NCBI GenBank assembly: GCA_965267485.1
Contig: OZ254080.1
Coordinates: 4,278,001 to 4,342,000, forward strand
Reading direction: 5' to 3'
DNA from: JANQJA01 sp965267485
Lineage (GTDB): Bacteria > Pseudomonadota > Gammaproteobacteria > Pseudomonadales > Azotimanducaceae
DNA: 64,000 bases
The notes under the pieces: generated by a model
Told to the model about the DNA's origin: nothing
Seen by the model: the letters and a program-made list of their open reading frames with translations, nothing else
Database searches by the model: none
Position numbers and translations under genes: made by a program
In this document: positions 1-8,787 of the stretch, in pieces
Layout: each line of letters starts with the position of its first letter
Position numbering within the stretch: position 1 is the first letter of the stretch

Positions 1-40
1 CAGCCTGTGCCTCAGTGTTTTCAAGATCCATGTCAGACAT
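1..40 (-). CDS. fliN: FliN, flagellar motor switch protein (N-terminal fragment)
   Basis: Only the first 13 codons are inside the window (MSDMDLENTEAQA), so the product is not recognisable from its own sequence. The call rests on position. The ATG lies 9 bases after the fliM stop, with an upstream CTGAGGTATCACG leader, and fliN follows fliM in nearly all flagellar operons. FliN forms the lower C-ring with FliM and binds FliH during export. The gene continues beyond base 1. Confidence 0.6.
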   Translation of the reverse strand, partial: MSDMDLENTEAQA

Positions 41-49
41 CGTGATACC

Positions 50-1057
50 TCAGGGTTTCGAAACCAGTTTGCGGGGCTTGTTGTAGAGATAGGGCCCTTT
101 GATCTTGACGGCGTTCTTGCCGTCGAAAGCGCCGAAGAAACCCTCGAAGACCGGGACCTCCTCGACCATGAGCGAAATCGTCTCGGGCATTTCGAGCGGC
201 ACGACATCACCCGGGGACAGTTCGATGAGTTGCCTGAGCGTCAGCTTCAGGCCTTCGATCGAACTCGAAATACCAACGGTCGCGGCGCCGACTTCCTCGG
301 CGAGGCGCGCCTGCCAGACGGCATCGCTCCTGGGGTCGTCGGTCGGGCCATCGCTGCCGAGCACTTCCTTGACGGATTCGATGACGCTGTAGGGAATGAC
401 CACGTGGCATTCACCGAAATGGCCCGAGAAACCGACCTGAAAGACGGCCTGGAACATCACTTCGTTCGGCGCGATGTTCTGGACCAGCGCCGGCTTGTCT
501 TCACGGCCGATCACGGCGAAGCTGAGCGGCAGCACTTCTGCCCAGACCTGTTCCCACTCGCGGATGACGTGTGCCAGGAACTGCTCGCCCATCTTGATCT
601 CGATGGGCGAGAACACCGGCGTCGGCTGGCGGCCGGACGTATCGCCGGATCCGCCGAAGTAGTGATCGACAAGGATGTAGAGCAGCTTCGGGTCCAGCAC
701 GACCATGCCGTTCACCTGACCGGGGTTGACCGAAATCAGGTGCATGTTCGACGGTGTCGGCAGCCCGGCACGGAACTCGTCGAACCGTGACGTGTGCAGG
801 AACGCAAGCTTCACTTCGACCTCGGTCTTGTAGACCTCGAGAAAGCGCTCCATGAGCGCTTTGACGAGCTTGTCGTTGAGCGTACCGAGCTTGGGCATCC
901 TCGAGACGAGGATGTTGTGCTCCTGACGGAAGTCGAACGGAACAACCTCGCCGGGAATCGCATCCGCGCCCGCGGCTTCGGTTTCGACATCGCCGTTCTC
1001 AACGCCGTCGAGCAGCGTATCGACTTCTTCTTCTGTGAGTACCGGATCGTCGCTCAT
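50..1057 (-). CDS. fliM: FliM, flagellar motor switch protein
   Basis: 335 residues, the usual FliM length. FliM is the middle C-ring protein. Its N-terminal segment binds phospho-CheY and it sets rotation direction with FliG and FliN. The N-terminus has the acidic segment LTEEEVDTLLDGV typical of the CheY-binding region. The central CheC-like domain begins near residue 45 (FDFRQEHN...PKLGTLNDKL) and contains the conserved FGGSG turn at about residues 133-137. The C-terminal SpoA-like domain ends KPRKLVSKP. The start overlaps the fliL stop by one base (TAATG), indicating translational coupling. Expression should come from the sigma-54 promoter before fliL. Confidence 0.97.
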   Translation of the reverse strand: MSDDPVLTEEEVDTLLDGVENGDVETEAAGADAIPGEVVPFDFRQEHNILVSRMPKLGTLNDKLVKALMERFLEVYKTEVEVKLAFLHTSRFDEFRAGLPTPSNMHLISVNPGQVNGMVVLDPKLLYILVDHYFGGSGDTSGRQPTPVFSPIEIKMGEQFLAHVIREWEQVWAEVLPLSFAVIGREDKPALVQNIAPNEVMFQAVFQVGFSGHFGECHVVIPYSVIESVKEVLGSDGPTDDPRSDAVWQARLAEEVGAATVGISSSIEGLKLTLRQLIELSPGDVVPLEMPETISLMVEEVPVFEGFFGAFDGKNAVKIKGPYLYNKPRKLVSKP

Positions 1058-1563
1058 TACTGCATCACGAAGCCGGTGAGGAAGACGGATTCGATGCCGC
1101 CCTCTTCTTCCCTGCCGATGATCCGATTGACCTCGGCCTGGATTTCATTGCGGATGACTTCCTTGCCTTCACGGCTCGAAAGCTTGTCGTAGTCGTGGTC
1201 ACTCATCATCAGGATCAGCGAGTTGCGGATCTCGGGCAGGCTCGCTTTGACCTCCTCGACGACCATTTCATCCCGGGACATGAGTTCCATGGTGACCTGC
1301 AGGTACCGGAGCATGCCCTCCTGAACGAAGTTGACGATGAACGGCTCGAGAGGCACATAGATCGGTGGCGGGAGTTCTTCCTCCTCGACCGCTTCTTCCT
1401 CTTCCTCTTCCTGCGGCAGCATTTCAGGCGGCAGAACTTCCTCGAGCTTCGCCGTCATCATGTTCTGCACGACGGTCTGCATGATGAAGAACGACGCGCC
1501 GATGCTGATCAGCATCACGACGAGCATCGCGGCAGCGATGATGATGATTTGCTTGGTAGACAT
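1057..1563 (-). CDS. fliL: FliL, flagellar basal body-associated protein
   Basis: 168 residues. FliL is an inner-membrane protein around the stator that supports MotAB function under load. One N-terminal membrane segment (about residues 6-30, IIIIAAAMLVVMLISIGASFF) is followed by a strongly acidic linker with runs of glutamate (about residues 50-65). The C-terminal FliL domain contains PFIVNF and RYLQVTMEL, followed by SLPEIRNSLILMMS. The short linker and single helix fit the family. It is the first gene after a sigma-54 promoter and is coupled to fliM by a one-base stop/start overlap. Confidence 0.95.
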   Translation of the reverse strand: MSTKQIIIIAAAMLVVMLISIGASFFIMQTVVQNMMTAKLEEVLPPEMLPQEEEEEEAVEEEELPPPIYVPLEPFIVNFVQEGMLRYLQVTMELMSRDEMVVEEVKASLPEIRNSLILMMSDHDYDKLSSREGKEVIRNEIQAEVNRIIGREEEGGIESVFLTGFVMQ

Positions 1564-1616
1564 GTCCTCGACCCAGATTCCCTAGTGATCCGCACACGCG
1601 GACGATGCCTGAGTTG

Positions 1617-1633
1617 AGCAATACTTATGCCAG
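1617..1633 (-). promoter_or_regulatory. Sigma-54 promoter of fliLMN
   Basis: The minus strand reads CTGGCATAAGTATTGCT, a near-perfect -24/-12 element: GG and GC are separated by 10 bases and the consensus TGGCA and TTGCT are both present. It lies about 55 bases upstream of the fliL ATG. The expected activator is FleQ or FleR, both encoded in this window. Confidence 0.85.
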
Positions 1634-1755
1634 AGCGAAATCTTCTGCTATTTCAGTACCTTGGCAAGCCTGCCAGAGAAAAGTGCCGACTTTCCGGCGG
1701 CGGATTTCCGGCGACCGCGTCACCGCGCCGCCGCGACGACCGATGACCCCGACAT

Positions 1756-1988
1756 CGGGGTCAGACCCCGGGGTGGCACTGGGGTCTGACCCTGGGGTCT
1801 GACCCTGAGGTCTGACCCTGGGGTCTGACCCTGAGGCGGCACTGGGGTCTGACCCTGGGGTCTGACCCTGGGGTCTGACCCTGGGGTGGCACTGGGGTCT
1901 GACCCGGGGGTGGCACTGGGGTCTGACCCGGGGGTGGCACTGGGGTCTGACCCGGGGCGGGTGCTGGGGTCTGACCCGGGGCGGGTGG
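1756..1988. repeat. Tandem array of GGGTCTGACCC units after fliK
   Basis: There are eleven copies of TCTGACCC and one reversed variant (GTCAGACCC at the 1756 end). They are spaced at 13 or 24 bases: 13, 13, 13, 24, 13, 13, 24, 24, 24, 24. The core GGGTCTGACCC is palindromic except for its central base. The 24-base unit adds GTGGCACTGG. The array begins right after the fliK stop codon and ends about 120 bases before the fliL promoter. It could be a REP-like family, a 3' stabiliser or a transcription barrier. None of these is shown by the sequence alone. Confidence 0.95.
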
Positions 1989-1989
1989 G

Positions 1990-3726
1990 CTAGACGAAGG
2001 CGTCGACGAGGCCGGTGGCGGTGCTGGTGAGGCGGGGCGCGGACGGCTGATCCTGTACGGTGTCGTGGTCGTCTGCGGCGCCGCCCGGTCCATGGGACGA
2101 ACCCCGGGCATCGCCGTCGTCACGGCCCGAGGGGCCACGTTCCGACACATTGCCCTCCGCGAGATCAAGGCCGCTGCCAGCAAGCGCCTCTCTGAGGCGC
2201 GGCATCGACTGTTCGATCAGTTCCCGGGTGGATGCGTTCTGGGCAAAGATGGTCACGCTCGCCTTGTCGTCGTCCGTCGAGATGTGAATTTCGATCGAAC
2301 CGAGATGCGCGGGGCTCAGCCGGATCTCCGCCACGTTCGAATCCTGACCCACCATCCAGCGCACGCGACTCGCGAACTCCGCCTCGAATCCGGGTTGACC
2401 CGCCGGCGTAGACAGCTGGAACGTCGGTCGGTTGAGCTGCGTCACACTGTCGGGCGCTGTTGTCGTCGTACCGGACAGCGGATGCGCCATCGCGCCATGG
2501 GTCGGCGAGATGGTCGTGTTCGGGGCCGAGGGCTTCGCGGCCTGATCGGCGGCGCTGCGATCAGCCATATTCGCGGCAAGTTCGAGCGCCGTGCGATCAG
2601 CCCGCTCCTGAGTCACGCGATCAATGGCGCCGCGATCGAGCTGCAGACCACGTTCGGTTGACGCCGTGATGCCGCCGCCTTCCTTTCGCTCACCGATCAC
2701 CGCATCACGCAGGCCGGGTGAATCCTGGCCGGAGAGACCCGGGACATCCCGACCGGTCGATTCAGCGCCGCGCAGGGAAGGCGCGTCAGCCGCCGATGCC
2801 GCCAGGCGAACAGCAGACGCGGTGCCGTCCGGCGCCAGCTCAGCCGATGCGTCTGCGGACAAGCTTACCGCCACATTCGACACCTCCGATTTGCTGGCAG
2901 CGGCATCTCCCGGTGAACTCAGCGGGAGATCGATCTCGCTGGCGGCAGTAAATCCGGCACCGGCCGTTCTAACCTCGCCGTCGGAGACGACTGCCATGCG
3001 GCGATCCAGCGTCATCGCAGAGCGCGCTGCCGATTCGGCTCGCCGGGTTGCAACAACGGCCTCAGGATCGGGATTCACCGTGGCAGCGTCGGCTCCCGAT
3101 GGAAGCGCATTGGACAGGGGCGCCTGTCCCGGTGCGTTGATCCCGGAACCGCTTGCGGATGTCAGCAGCGGCGCCGGCGAGGCATCTCGCGCCAACATCG
3201 CGCGACCGCGCAGGTTGCCCGTTGTTGCCGGTGTCAATGTCACCAGGCCGGGCTCACCACGACTCGCTGCTGGCGCGACAGCCTGCCCCTCGATCGACGC
3301 GGTCGTCGATGTCAGTCCCGGGGTCAGCGCATTCAGTTCACCCGACAGGGTTGGCGATACCACCTCGTCGGGCAGCGTGCTGGCCAGGTCGGTATCCAGT
3401 GCCGAAAGACCCTCACGCGGGAGCATGAGTGCGAGTCCCGGCTGGACATCGCCCGCCGGCAATGCGTCCGTCTGGAGTGCGGGCAGCGTCGTCGCAGGGA
3501 TCCCGCTCTGCTCGTCAGCCAGCGAGAGCGCGTCGCTCATCAGCGGCAACGCCTCGCCGCTCATCGGCAATGCCTCGCCTTTCTGCATCGGCGCACGACC
3601 GGCCATCGCCGCCTCCAGGCTGATCGCGAAACTGCGCGTCGTTGCCGCGTCACCGGCCGGGCGGCCAGTCATGGCGCCACTCTGCGTAACAGTACGGTCC
3701 TGCAACTCCAGCGAAAATAGGTTCAT
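1990..3726 (-). CDS. fliK: FliK, flagellar hook-length control protein
   Basis: 578 residues from the preferred start. FliK is a secreted molecular ruler that sets hook length and switches FlhB substrate specificity. The long N-terminal part (about residues 1-435) is rich in Ala, Ser, Thr and Pro with little order. The conserved C-terminal domain (about 440-540) contains EFASRVRWMVGQ, AEIRLSPAHLGSIEIHI and LIEQSMPRLREAL, the Flg_hook signature. An ATG at 3726 has AAGGA six bases upstream. The ATG two codons earlier sits directly on that ribosome binding site and is less likely. It has its own sigma-54 promoter. The stop codon touches a tandem repeat array. Confidence 0.93.
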   Translation of the reverse strand: MNLFSLELQDRTVTQSGAMTGRPAGDAATTRSFAISLEAAMAGRAPMQKGEALPMSGEALPLMSDALSLADEQSGIPATTLPALQTDALPAGDVQPGLALMLPREGLSALDTDLASTLPDEVVSPTLSGELNALTPGLTSTTASIEGQAVAPAASRGEPGLVTLTPATTGNLRGRAMLARDASPAPLLTSASGSGINAPGQAPLSNALPSGADAATVNPDPEAVVATRRAESAARSAMTLDRRMAVVSDGEVRTAGAGFTAASEIDLPLSSPGDAAASKSEVSNVAVSLSADASAELAPDGTASAVRLAASAADAPSLRGAESTGRDVPGLSGQDSPGLRDAVIGERKEGGGITASTERGLQLDRGAIDRVTQERADRTALELAANMADRSAADQAAKPSAPNTTISPTHGAMAHPLSGTTTTAPDSVTQLNRPTFQLSTPAGQPGFEAEFASRVRWMVGQDSNVAEIRLSPAHLGSIEIHISTDDDKASVTIFAQNASTRELIEQSMPRLREALAGSGLDLAEGNVSERGPSGRDDGDARGSSHGPGGAADDHDTVQDQPSAPRLTSTATGLVDAFV

Positions 3727-3762
3727 CCGCATTCCTTGGCTTGTGTCGAATGCGTGAAGAAT

Positions 3763-3778
3763 TGCAAGGGGTGGGCCA
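3763..3778 (-). promoter_or_regulatory. Sigma-54 promoter of fliK
   Basis: The minus strand reads TGGCCCACCCCTTGCA. GG and GC are separated by exactly 10 bases and the -12 TTGCA is consensus. The -24 region (TTGGCC) is slightly off consensus. It is about 37 bases upstream of the fliK ATG and separates fliK from the fliEFGHIJ run. Confidence 0.7.
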
Positions 3779-3809
3779 ACTCGTGAAGACGGCCGGAGAA
3801 ACGGCGGGT

Positions 3810-4247
3810 CTAGCTGCGATCGATGTTGCGGGTGGTGACGATGTCATCGACGATCGCGTTCTGCCGACGCTCATCAATGACGCGTTCCTGCTCCCGGCTC
3901 GACGCCGCAGCGGACGAGATGGCCTCAGTGCGCTGATGACGGCCACGCCATTCGCCGAGCGCATCGGTGACCCGCGCAGATTCGGCTTCGCAGCGACGCG
4001 ACTGGTGCTCGATGGCATCACCGAGACTCGAACAGAAGTCACGGTAGTTCTGGATCATCGAGATGCTGGCGGATTCAGGCTGGTTCGCCTGATACTCCTC
4101 ACGATACTGCTCAAGCTGATCGAGTTGCGCGTTCTGCCGAGACAGTGATTGCCGGGCCTTCTGGAGCTGGCGGGCTGCCGCGTCTTCCTTGAGCCGCGTC
4201 AGCGCCGCGAGACGCTCGAGCCGGCTGGATCGCTTCATCTTCGCCAT
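3810..4247 (-). CDS. fliJ: FliJ, flagellar export chaperone escort
   Basis: 145 residues, the normal FliJ length. FliJ is a small coiled-coil stalk protein of the FliI ATPase ring. It contacts FlhA and recycles export chaperones. Almost the whole chain is charged alpha-helix (RSSRLERLAALTRLKED near the N-terminus, then long Glu/Gln/Arg-rich helices). The ATG at 4247 overlaps the fliI end by 13 bases. A second ATG at 4238 would give a 4-base ATGA overlap and is an equally possible start. It is the last gene of the fliE-to-fliJ run. Confidence 0.93.
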   Translation of the reverse strand: MAKMKRSSRLERLAALTRLKEDAAARQLQKARQSLSRQNAQLDQLEQYREEYQANQPESASISMIQNYRDFCSSLGDAIEHQSRRCEAESARVTDALGEWRGRHQRTEAISSAAASSREQERVIDERRQNAIVDDIVTTRNIDRS

Positions 4248-5581
4248 TGCTGGCTCAGCGTCTGCAGGTCCATGAGCGACGACTCGAGGTCGACGTTTTC
4301 ACTCACGTCCTGCTGGAGGTACGACTGCAGCATCGGGAACATGCGCACGGCCTGGTCGATCTGCGGGTCTGCACCCGCCTCGTAGGCGCCGACGGCGATA
4401 AGGTCGCGGTTCTGCTCGTACACCGAGTAGATCCGGCGAAACTCCTGGTTAATCTTGCTGTGCTGCTCATCGACGATGCCGAGCATCGAACGGCTGATCG
4501 ATGCCTCGATATCGATGGCCGGATAAATGCCGCTCTCGGCAATACGTCTCGACAGCATGATATGGCCGTCCAGAATCGCGCGGGATGCATCCCCGATCGG
4601 TTCATTGGGATCATCGCCCTCGACCAGCACGGTATAGATCGCCGTGATCGAACCGACCCGTCCGTTACCGGCGCGTTCGATGAGTTGCGGCAACTTGGTA
4701 AACACACTCGGCGGATAGCCCTTGGTCACCGGAAACTCTCCGATCGACAGCGCGATCTCGCGCTGCGCCTGGGCGAATCGCGTCACTGAGTCCATGAGCA
4801 GCAGCACGTTGAGTCCCTGATCGCGGAAGTACTCGGCAATCGCGGTGGCACGAAGCGCACCGTGAATACGCATGAGCGGCGGCGAGTCTGCCGGTGTGGC
4901 AATAACGACGGATTTGGCGAGGCCGCTCTCGAGCAGCGTCTCGTCTACGAATTCCTTGACCTCCCGGCCCCGCTCGCCGATCAGCCCGACCACGACCATA
5001 TCGGCCTTGGTGTTGCGGGTCATGATGCCAAGCAGCGTACTCTTGCCGACGCCGCTACCGGCAATCAGCCCCATGCGCTGACCCTTGCCGACCGTAATCA
5101 GACCGTTGATGGCGCGAACACCGACATCGAGCGGTTCCGAAATCGGCGCGCGGCTCATCGGGTTGATCGGCTTGCCAAGCAGCGGCACATAATCCTCGGC
5201 GCGAATGTCGCCCTTGCCGTCCAGCGGCTGACCGGCCCCGTCGATAATGCGACCCAATAGCCCCTTGCCGACCGCGACATCACCGGACGTGCCGGTAGGC
5301 ACGACGGTCGCGCCGGGTGTGAGACCATTGATGTCGCCAATGGCCATCAGGTAGAGGCGCTCATCGGTGAAGCCCACGACCTCGGCCGCGATGGTATCGC
5401 CGGTTGGAGAATGGACGAGGCACTGGCTGCCGATCGGCGCAACACATCCCTTGGCTTCAAGTGTCAGGCCGACCATTCGGGTCAATTTGCCCGCCACCAC
5501 CATCTGCGGTGCCGCGACATTCGCCGCGTAGCGCGTCAGGTTTTCGCGGAGCCGGGCACTGCGGGGCGTCGCGATGCTCAA
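4235..5581 (-). CDS. fliI: FliI, flagellum-specific export ATPase
   Basis: 448 residues. FliI is the hexameric ATPase of the flagellar type III export apparatus and is homologous to F1 beta. Walker A is AGSGVGKST (residues 174-182). Walker B lies in VLLLMDSVTRFA, and the following QREIALSIGEFPVTKGYPPSVF is the type III ATPase signature region. The N-terminal beta-barrel (about 25-95) precedes the nucleotide-binding core. It directly abuts fliH (no gap) and overlaps fliJ, its two physical partners. Confidence 0.98.
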   Translation of the reverse strand: MSIATPRSARLRENLTRYAANVAAPQMVVAGKLTRMVGLTLEAKGCVAPIGSQCLVHSPTGDTIAAEVVGFTDERLYLMAIGDINGLTPGATVVPTGTSGDVAVGKGLLGRIIDGAGQPLDGKGDIRAEDYVPLLGKPINPMSRAPISEPLDVGVRAINGLITVGKGQRMGLIAGSGVGKSTLLGIMTRNTKADMVVVGLIGERGREVKEFVDETLLESGLAKSVVIATPADSPPLMRIHGALRATAIAEYFRDQGLNVLLLMDSVTRFAQAQREIALSIGEFPVTKGYPPSVFTKLPQLIERAGNGRVGSITAIYTVLVEGDDPNEPIGDASRAILDGHIMLSRRIAESGIYPAIDIEASISRSMLGIVDEQHSKINQEFRRIYSVYEQNRDLIAVGAYEAGADPQIDQAVRMFPMLQSYLQQDVSENVDLESSLMDLQTLSQQWRR

Positions 5582-6169
5582 CTAGTTCTCCGTCATGCTC
5601 TCGAGCACGTTTTCGATCTGTTCGGTCAGCGTCGCGTGTACGAACGAATCCGAGCCTTCAACGCGGCAGTCGCCACGCTTCATGCCGACTTCCTCGCGCA
5701 GCTCCCAGCCCTGTTTCTGCACTGCCTGCACGTGGTCGTTGAGCGCCGAGGCATCCTCGGGGCACAGCGAGACGACAACCCTGCCCTCGTTCTCGGGCAG
5801 GCTCTGTACAACGCGATCGACGAGATTGAACACGGCATCGGCGGTCAGGCTGAGTTCCCTGCGAATAATGACCTCGGCGATCCGTGCGGCCAGATTCGCG
5901 AGATCGGCCGAGATCTCGGTGTCGATGTCAGTGACCGCAAACGACAGCGAGTCGGCGACATCGACGAACCGCTTCACTTCTTCTGCCGTGTCGCGACGCG
6001 CACTCTCGATGCCGTCGCGACGCCCGAGCTCGAATCCCTCGGAGTAGGCCTGCTGCTTCAGCTTTTCGAGATCGACCGCGTCAGCCTCGGCGCCAGCGGA
6101 ATCACCGAAGTTCGGCATCTCCCACGCGGCAAACCCCGGACCCTGTCCGCGACTCGTGGAACTAGACAT
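5582..6169 (-). CDS. fliH: FliH, flagellar export ATPase regulator
   Basis: 195 residues. FliH dimerises through a helical stalk, binds and restrains FliI, and links it to FliN at the C-ring. The N-terminal 30 residues are poorly conserved. A helical middle part with a GRRDGIESARRDTAEE stretch leads into the C-terminal V-ATPase-E-like domain (IAEVIIRRELSL, then RVVVSLCPEDASAL). Its ATG overlaps the fliG stop by 8 bases, so the two are translationally coupled. Confidence 0.94.
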   Translation of the reverse strand: MSSSTSRGQGPGFAAWEMPNFGDSAGAEADAVDLEKLKQQAYSEGFELGRRDGIESARRDTAEEVKRFVDVADSLSFAVTDIDTEISADLANLAARIAEVIIRRELSLTADAVFNLVDRVVQSLPENEGRVVVSLCPEDASALNDHVQAVQKQGWELREEVGMKRGDCRVEGSDSFVHATLTEQIENVLESMTEN

Positions 6170-7169
6170 ACTCTTCTTCTCCTCCCGCTTTACCGAAGCT
6201 CACCTCTCCTTCATCGGCAAGTCGGGCCGCAAGGTTTAGGATTTCTTTCTGTGCATGTTCGACTTCCGACAGGCGGACGGGCCCCCGAATCTCGATATCT
6301 TCCTGCAGCATCTCGGCGGCACGGCGAGACATGTTCGAGAAGAAGCGATTGCGAAGGTTCTCTTCTGCGCCCTTGAGTGCCAGCACCAGGCTCTCGGTTT
6401 CGATCTCCCGCAGCATTCGCTGCATGTCCTTGTCGTTCAGTGACATCAGGTTGTCGAAGATGATCATCTTCTCGCGAATTTTCTCGCAGAGATCCTCGTC
6501 GGTTTCCTCGATCGCCGTCATCATCATCTCTTCGGCGTCCGAGTTGACGAAATTGAGGATCCCGGCAGCGGTCCGGATGCCGTCAATACGGGATGAGGAG
6601 CTGTAGGATTTCTCGGCCAGCTGCTTCTGCATCATGTCATTGAGTTCGTCGAGCGCATTCGGGTTGATGGTGTCGAGATTCGCCACGCGAATCATGATCT
6701 CGGGCCGCTTTTCCGGCGGCAGCAGCTGCAGGACTTCGGCGGCATGCTCGCCCTCGAGCGACATCAGGACGACGGCGCAGATCTGCGGGTGTTCGTCCCG
6801 GATCAGCGATGCCACGCGATCCGACTCCATCCACTTGAGTGCTTCAAGGCCCGACGGATTGTTGGCCTGCAGAATCCGGCCCAGCATGCTCTTGGCCTTG
6901 TCCTCACCGAGCGCCGAGTAGAGCACCTTGCGCACATACTCCTCGCTGCCGATCAGGTCCTTGCCGCCCTGCTGCACCGTCTCGGTAAACTCACCGACGA
7001 CCGTCGCCAGCTTGTCGCTGGAAACCGTCGATACCGAGGACAATGCCTCGCCGACGTTCTGAACCTCCATGGGGTTAAGGTGTTTCAGCACGGCTGCCGC
7101 CGCCTCCTCACCAAGGCCCAACAGGAGCACCGCGGCGCGTTCCGCGCCAGACATTGCTGCATCAGCCAT
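6162..7169 (-). CDS. fliG: FliG, flagellar motor switch protein
   Basis: 335 residues, the standard length. FliG is the top C-ring protein: its N-terminus binds FliF, the armadillo-like middle binds FliM, and charged residues in the C-terminal domain contact MotA. The N-terminal domain has AAVLLLGLGEEAAAAVLKHL. The middle domain has the EHPQ motif (RDEHPQICAVVL). The C-terminal domain includes MMTAIEETDEDLCEKIREKM, followed by FDNLMSLNDKDMQRMLREI, the charged torque helix. It overlaps both fliF and fliH by 8 bases. Confidence 0.98.
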   Translation of the reverse strand: MADAAMSGAERAAVLLLGLGEEAAAAVLKHLNPMEVQNVGEALSSVSTVSSDKLATVVGEFTETVQQGGKDLIGSEEYVRKVLYSALGEDKAKSMLGRILQANNPSGLEALKWMESDRVASLIRDEHPQICAVVLMSLEGEHAAEVLQLLPPEKRPEIMIRVANLDTINPNALDELNDMMQKQLAEKSYSSSSRIDGIRTAAGILNFVNSDAEEMMMTAIEETDEDLCEKIREKMIIFDNLMSLNDKDMQRMLREIETESLVLALKGAEENLRNRFFSNMSRRAAEMLQEDIEIRGPVRLSEVEHAQKEILNLAARLADEGEVSFGKAGGEEEYV

Positions 7170-8772
7170 CTGCTGCTACCCACTCCTTGACGATTGCCGC
7201 AACCCGCCCCGGATCGTCCCGTACCAGGTTGCGCGCACCGATGAGTTGCCGGTCGTAGTCCGGCATCTGTTCATGACCACCCGACAGGGTCAGCTGGTCG
7301 TTGCCATAATCCATACCGCCATACTCGCCCCCGGCGGCCGCCAGTCGCGGCGGGCCCATCTGGGCGTTGGCCTTGCCTTCGGCGACAAACATCTTGAGCA
7401 GCGGTCGCAGGAAGGCAAAGAAGATGATGAGCACGCCAAGAAACCCGAGCGCCTGCTTGCCCAGCGTCTGCACCCAGGGCTGCTCCCAGATCGGCGGCTC
7501 GACGGCTTCGGCAAACTCCGCCTCTGCCTCGATGAAGGGCGCGTTTGATACCGACAGCGTATCGCCCCGCTCCTCGTTGAACCCGACCGCATCACGCACC
7601 AGCGTGCGAATCTGGTCGAGTTCGGCCTCGGTCAACGGAAGACGCTCGACGGTGCCGTCTGCCCGCAACTGCTGGCGATAGTCGACGACAACCGCAACCG
7701 ACAGCTTATTGATGCTGCCTGCCTGCTCCCGGATGTGGGAGATCGTCTGGTCAACTTCGTAGTTGCGCGTTGCGCGAACCGTCCGCGGCTGCGGCGGCGC
7801 GCCGGCTTCGCCGGCCTGCGGCTGGGCCTGGGCAGCCTGACCGTCCAGCAGTCCCGGTGATCCGAGTGCCGATGCCGTGCCGGTCTCGTTGAAGGTCTGT
7901 TCACTACGAATTGCGACCTTGTCCGGATTGTATTCCTGCGTCGTGCGTTCCACCTGAACGAAGTTCAGATCTGCTGCCACCTGTGCTCGGACGCCTTCCT
8001 GACCAAGAATCGGGGCGAGGATGTCCATGATGCTGCCGACGTATTTCGCCTCGACCTCGCGAGTGAAGCGATGCTGTTCCGACGAAAGGATCATCTCCTG
8101 CGATGTCGCCAGATTCGACAGCAGACGGCCGCGCTGGTCGACCAGCGTGACACCTTCGGGTTCGAGACTCGGCACGCTGGACGCGACCATGTAGACGATA
8201 CCGGTCATCTGGCTCTCGCTCAGCGTTGCGCCGGGAATCATGTTGATCAGCACGGACGCATTCGCTTTCTCCTTGCGACGAACGAATGCGGACTGCTTGG
8301 GAATCGCGAGATGGACGCGTGCCGACTTGATGCTGTCGAGCGTCGAGATCGAAGACGCCAGTTCTTCCTCGAGCGCGCGGTTGTAGCGCGCGTTCTCGAT
8401 AAAGCTGCTGGTGCCCAGTTCCTGCTTCTCGTAAAGGATGTCGAAGCCACCCTGGCCACCGCTCGGCAAGCCCTGGCCGGCAAGCTTGAGGCGCAGGTGA
8501 TGCACACGATCCATCGGTACCTTGATCAGCCCGGAGAGCTGGTCGACCTCGTACTGTTCGCCCAGCCGATCGAGCGCACCACTCACCTCTGCGGCGTTCT
8601 TGGCATCGAGATCCGCATACAGGATCGTGTAGTCGGGCGAGCTGGCCCAGACGTACAGCATTGCGGTCAGCGCGATGGTCAGGGAAAGCCCGAAGAACAG
8701 GCCGAGCTGCCGCGCCAGCGTCAAGTGCGACAGCAGCCGCAGGTTTTCAAGAATCTTGTCGAGAGTCAGCAC
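7162..8772 (-). CDS. fliF: FliF, flagellar MS-ring protein
   Basis: 536 residues. FliF builds the inner-membrane MS ring that nucleates the basal body. The first membrane helix is at about residues 24-44 (LGLFFGLSLTIALTAMLYVWA). Periplasmic ring-building motifs follow (YDFNPD-like YNPDKVAIRSEQTFNE, and YEVDQTISH). The second membrane helix is at about 447-468, just before a cytoplasmic tail that binds FliG. The start is 15 bases after the fliE stop. The sequence is complete, with no odd features. Confidence 0.97.
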   Translation of the reverse strand: MLTLDKILENLRLLSHLTLARQLGLFFGLSLTIALTAMLYVWASSPDYTILYADLDAKNAAEVSGALDRLGEQYEVDQLSGLIKVPMDRVHHLRLKLAGQGLPSGGQGGFDILYEKQELGTSSFIENARYNRALEEELASSISTLDSIKSARVHLAIPKQSAFVRRKEKANASVLINMIPGATLSESQMTGIVYMVASSVPSLEPEGVTLVDQRGRLLSNLATSQEMILSSEQHRFTREVEAKYVGSIMDILAPILGQEGVRAQVAADLNFVQVERTTQEYNPDKVAIRSEQTFNETGTASALGSPGLLDGQAAQAQPQAGEAGAPPQPRTVRATRNYEVDQTISHIREQAGSINKLSVAVVVDYRQQLRADGTVERLPLTEAELDQIRTLVRDAVGFNEERGDTLSVSNAPFIEAEAEFAEAVEPPIWEQPWVQTLGKQALGFLGVLIIFFAFLRPLLKMFVAEGKANAQMGPPRLAAAGGEYGGMDYGNDQLTLSGGHEQMPDYDRQLIGARNLVRDDPGRVAAIVKEWVAADG

Positions 8773-8787
8773 CGTGTTACCTCACGC

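Noticed and set aside
2624..3757. 377-codon plus-strand frame opposite fliK
   Set aside because: It lies entirely on the strand opposite fliK, has no domain likeness, and has the Ala/Ser/Arg bias of antisense frames in GC-rich DNA.
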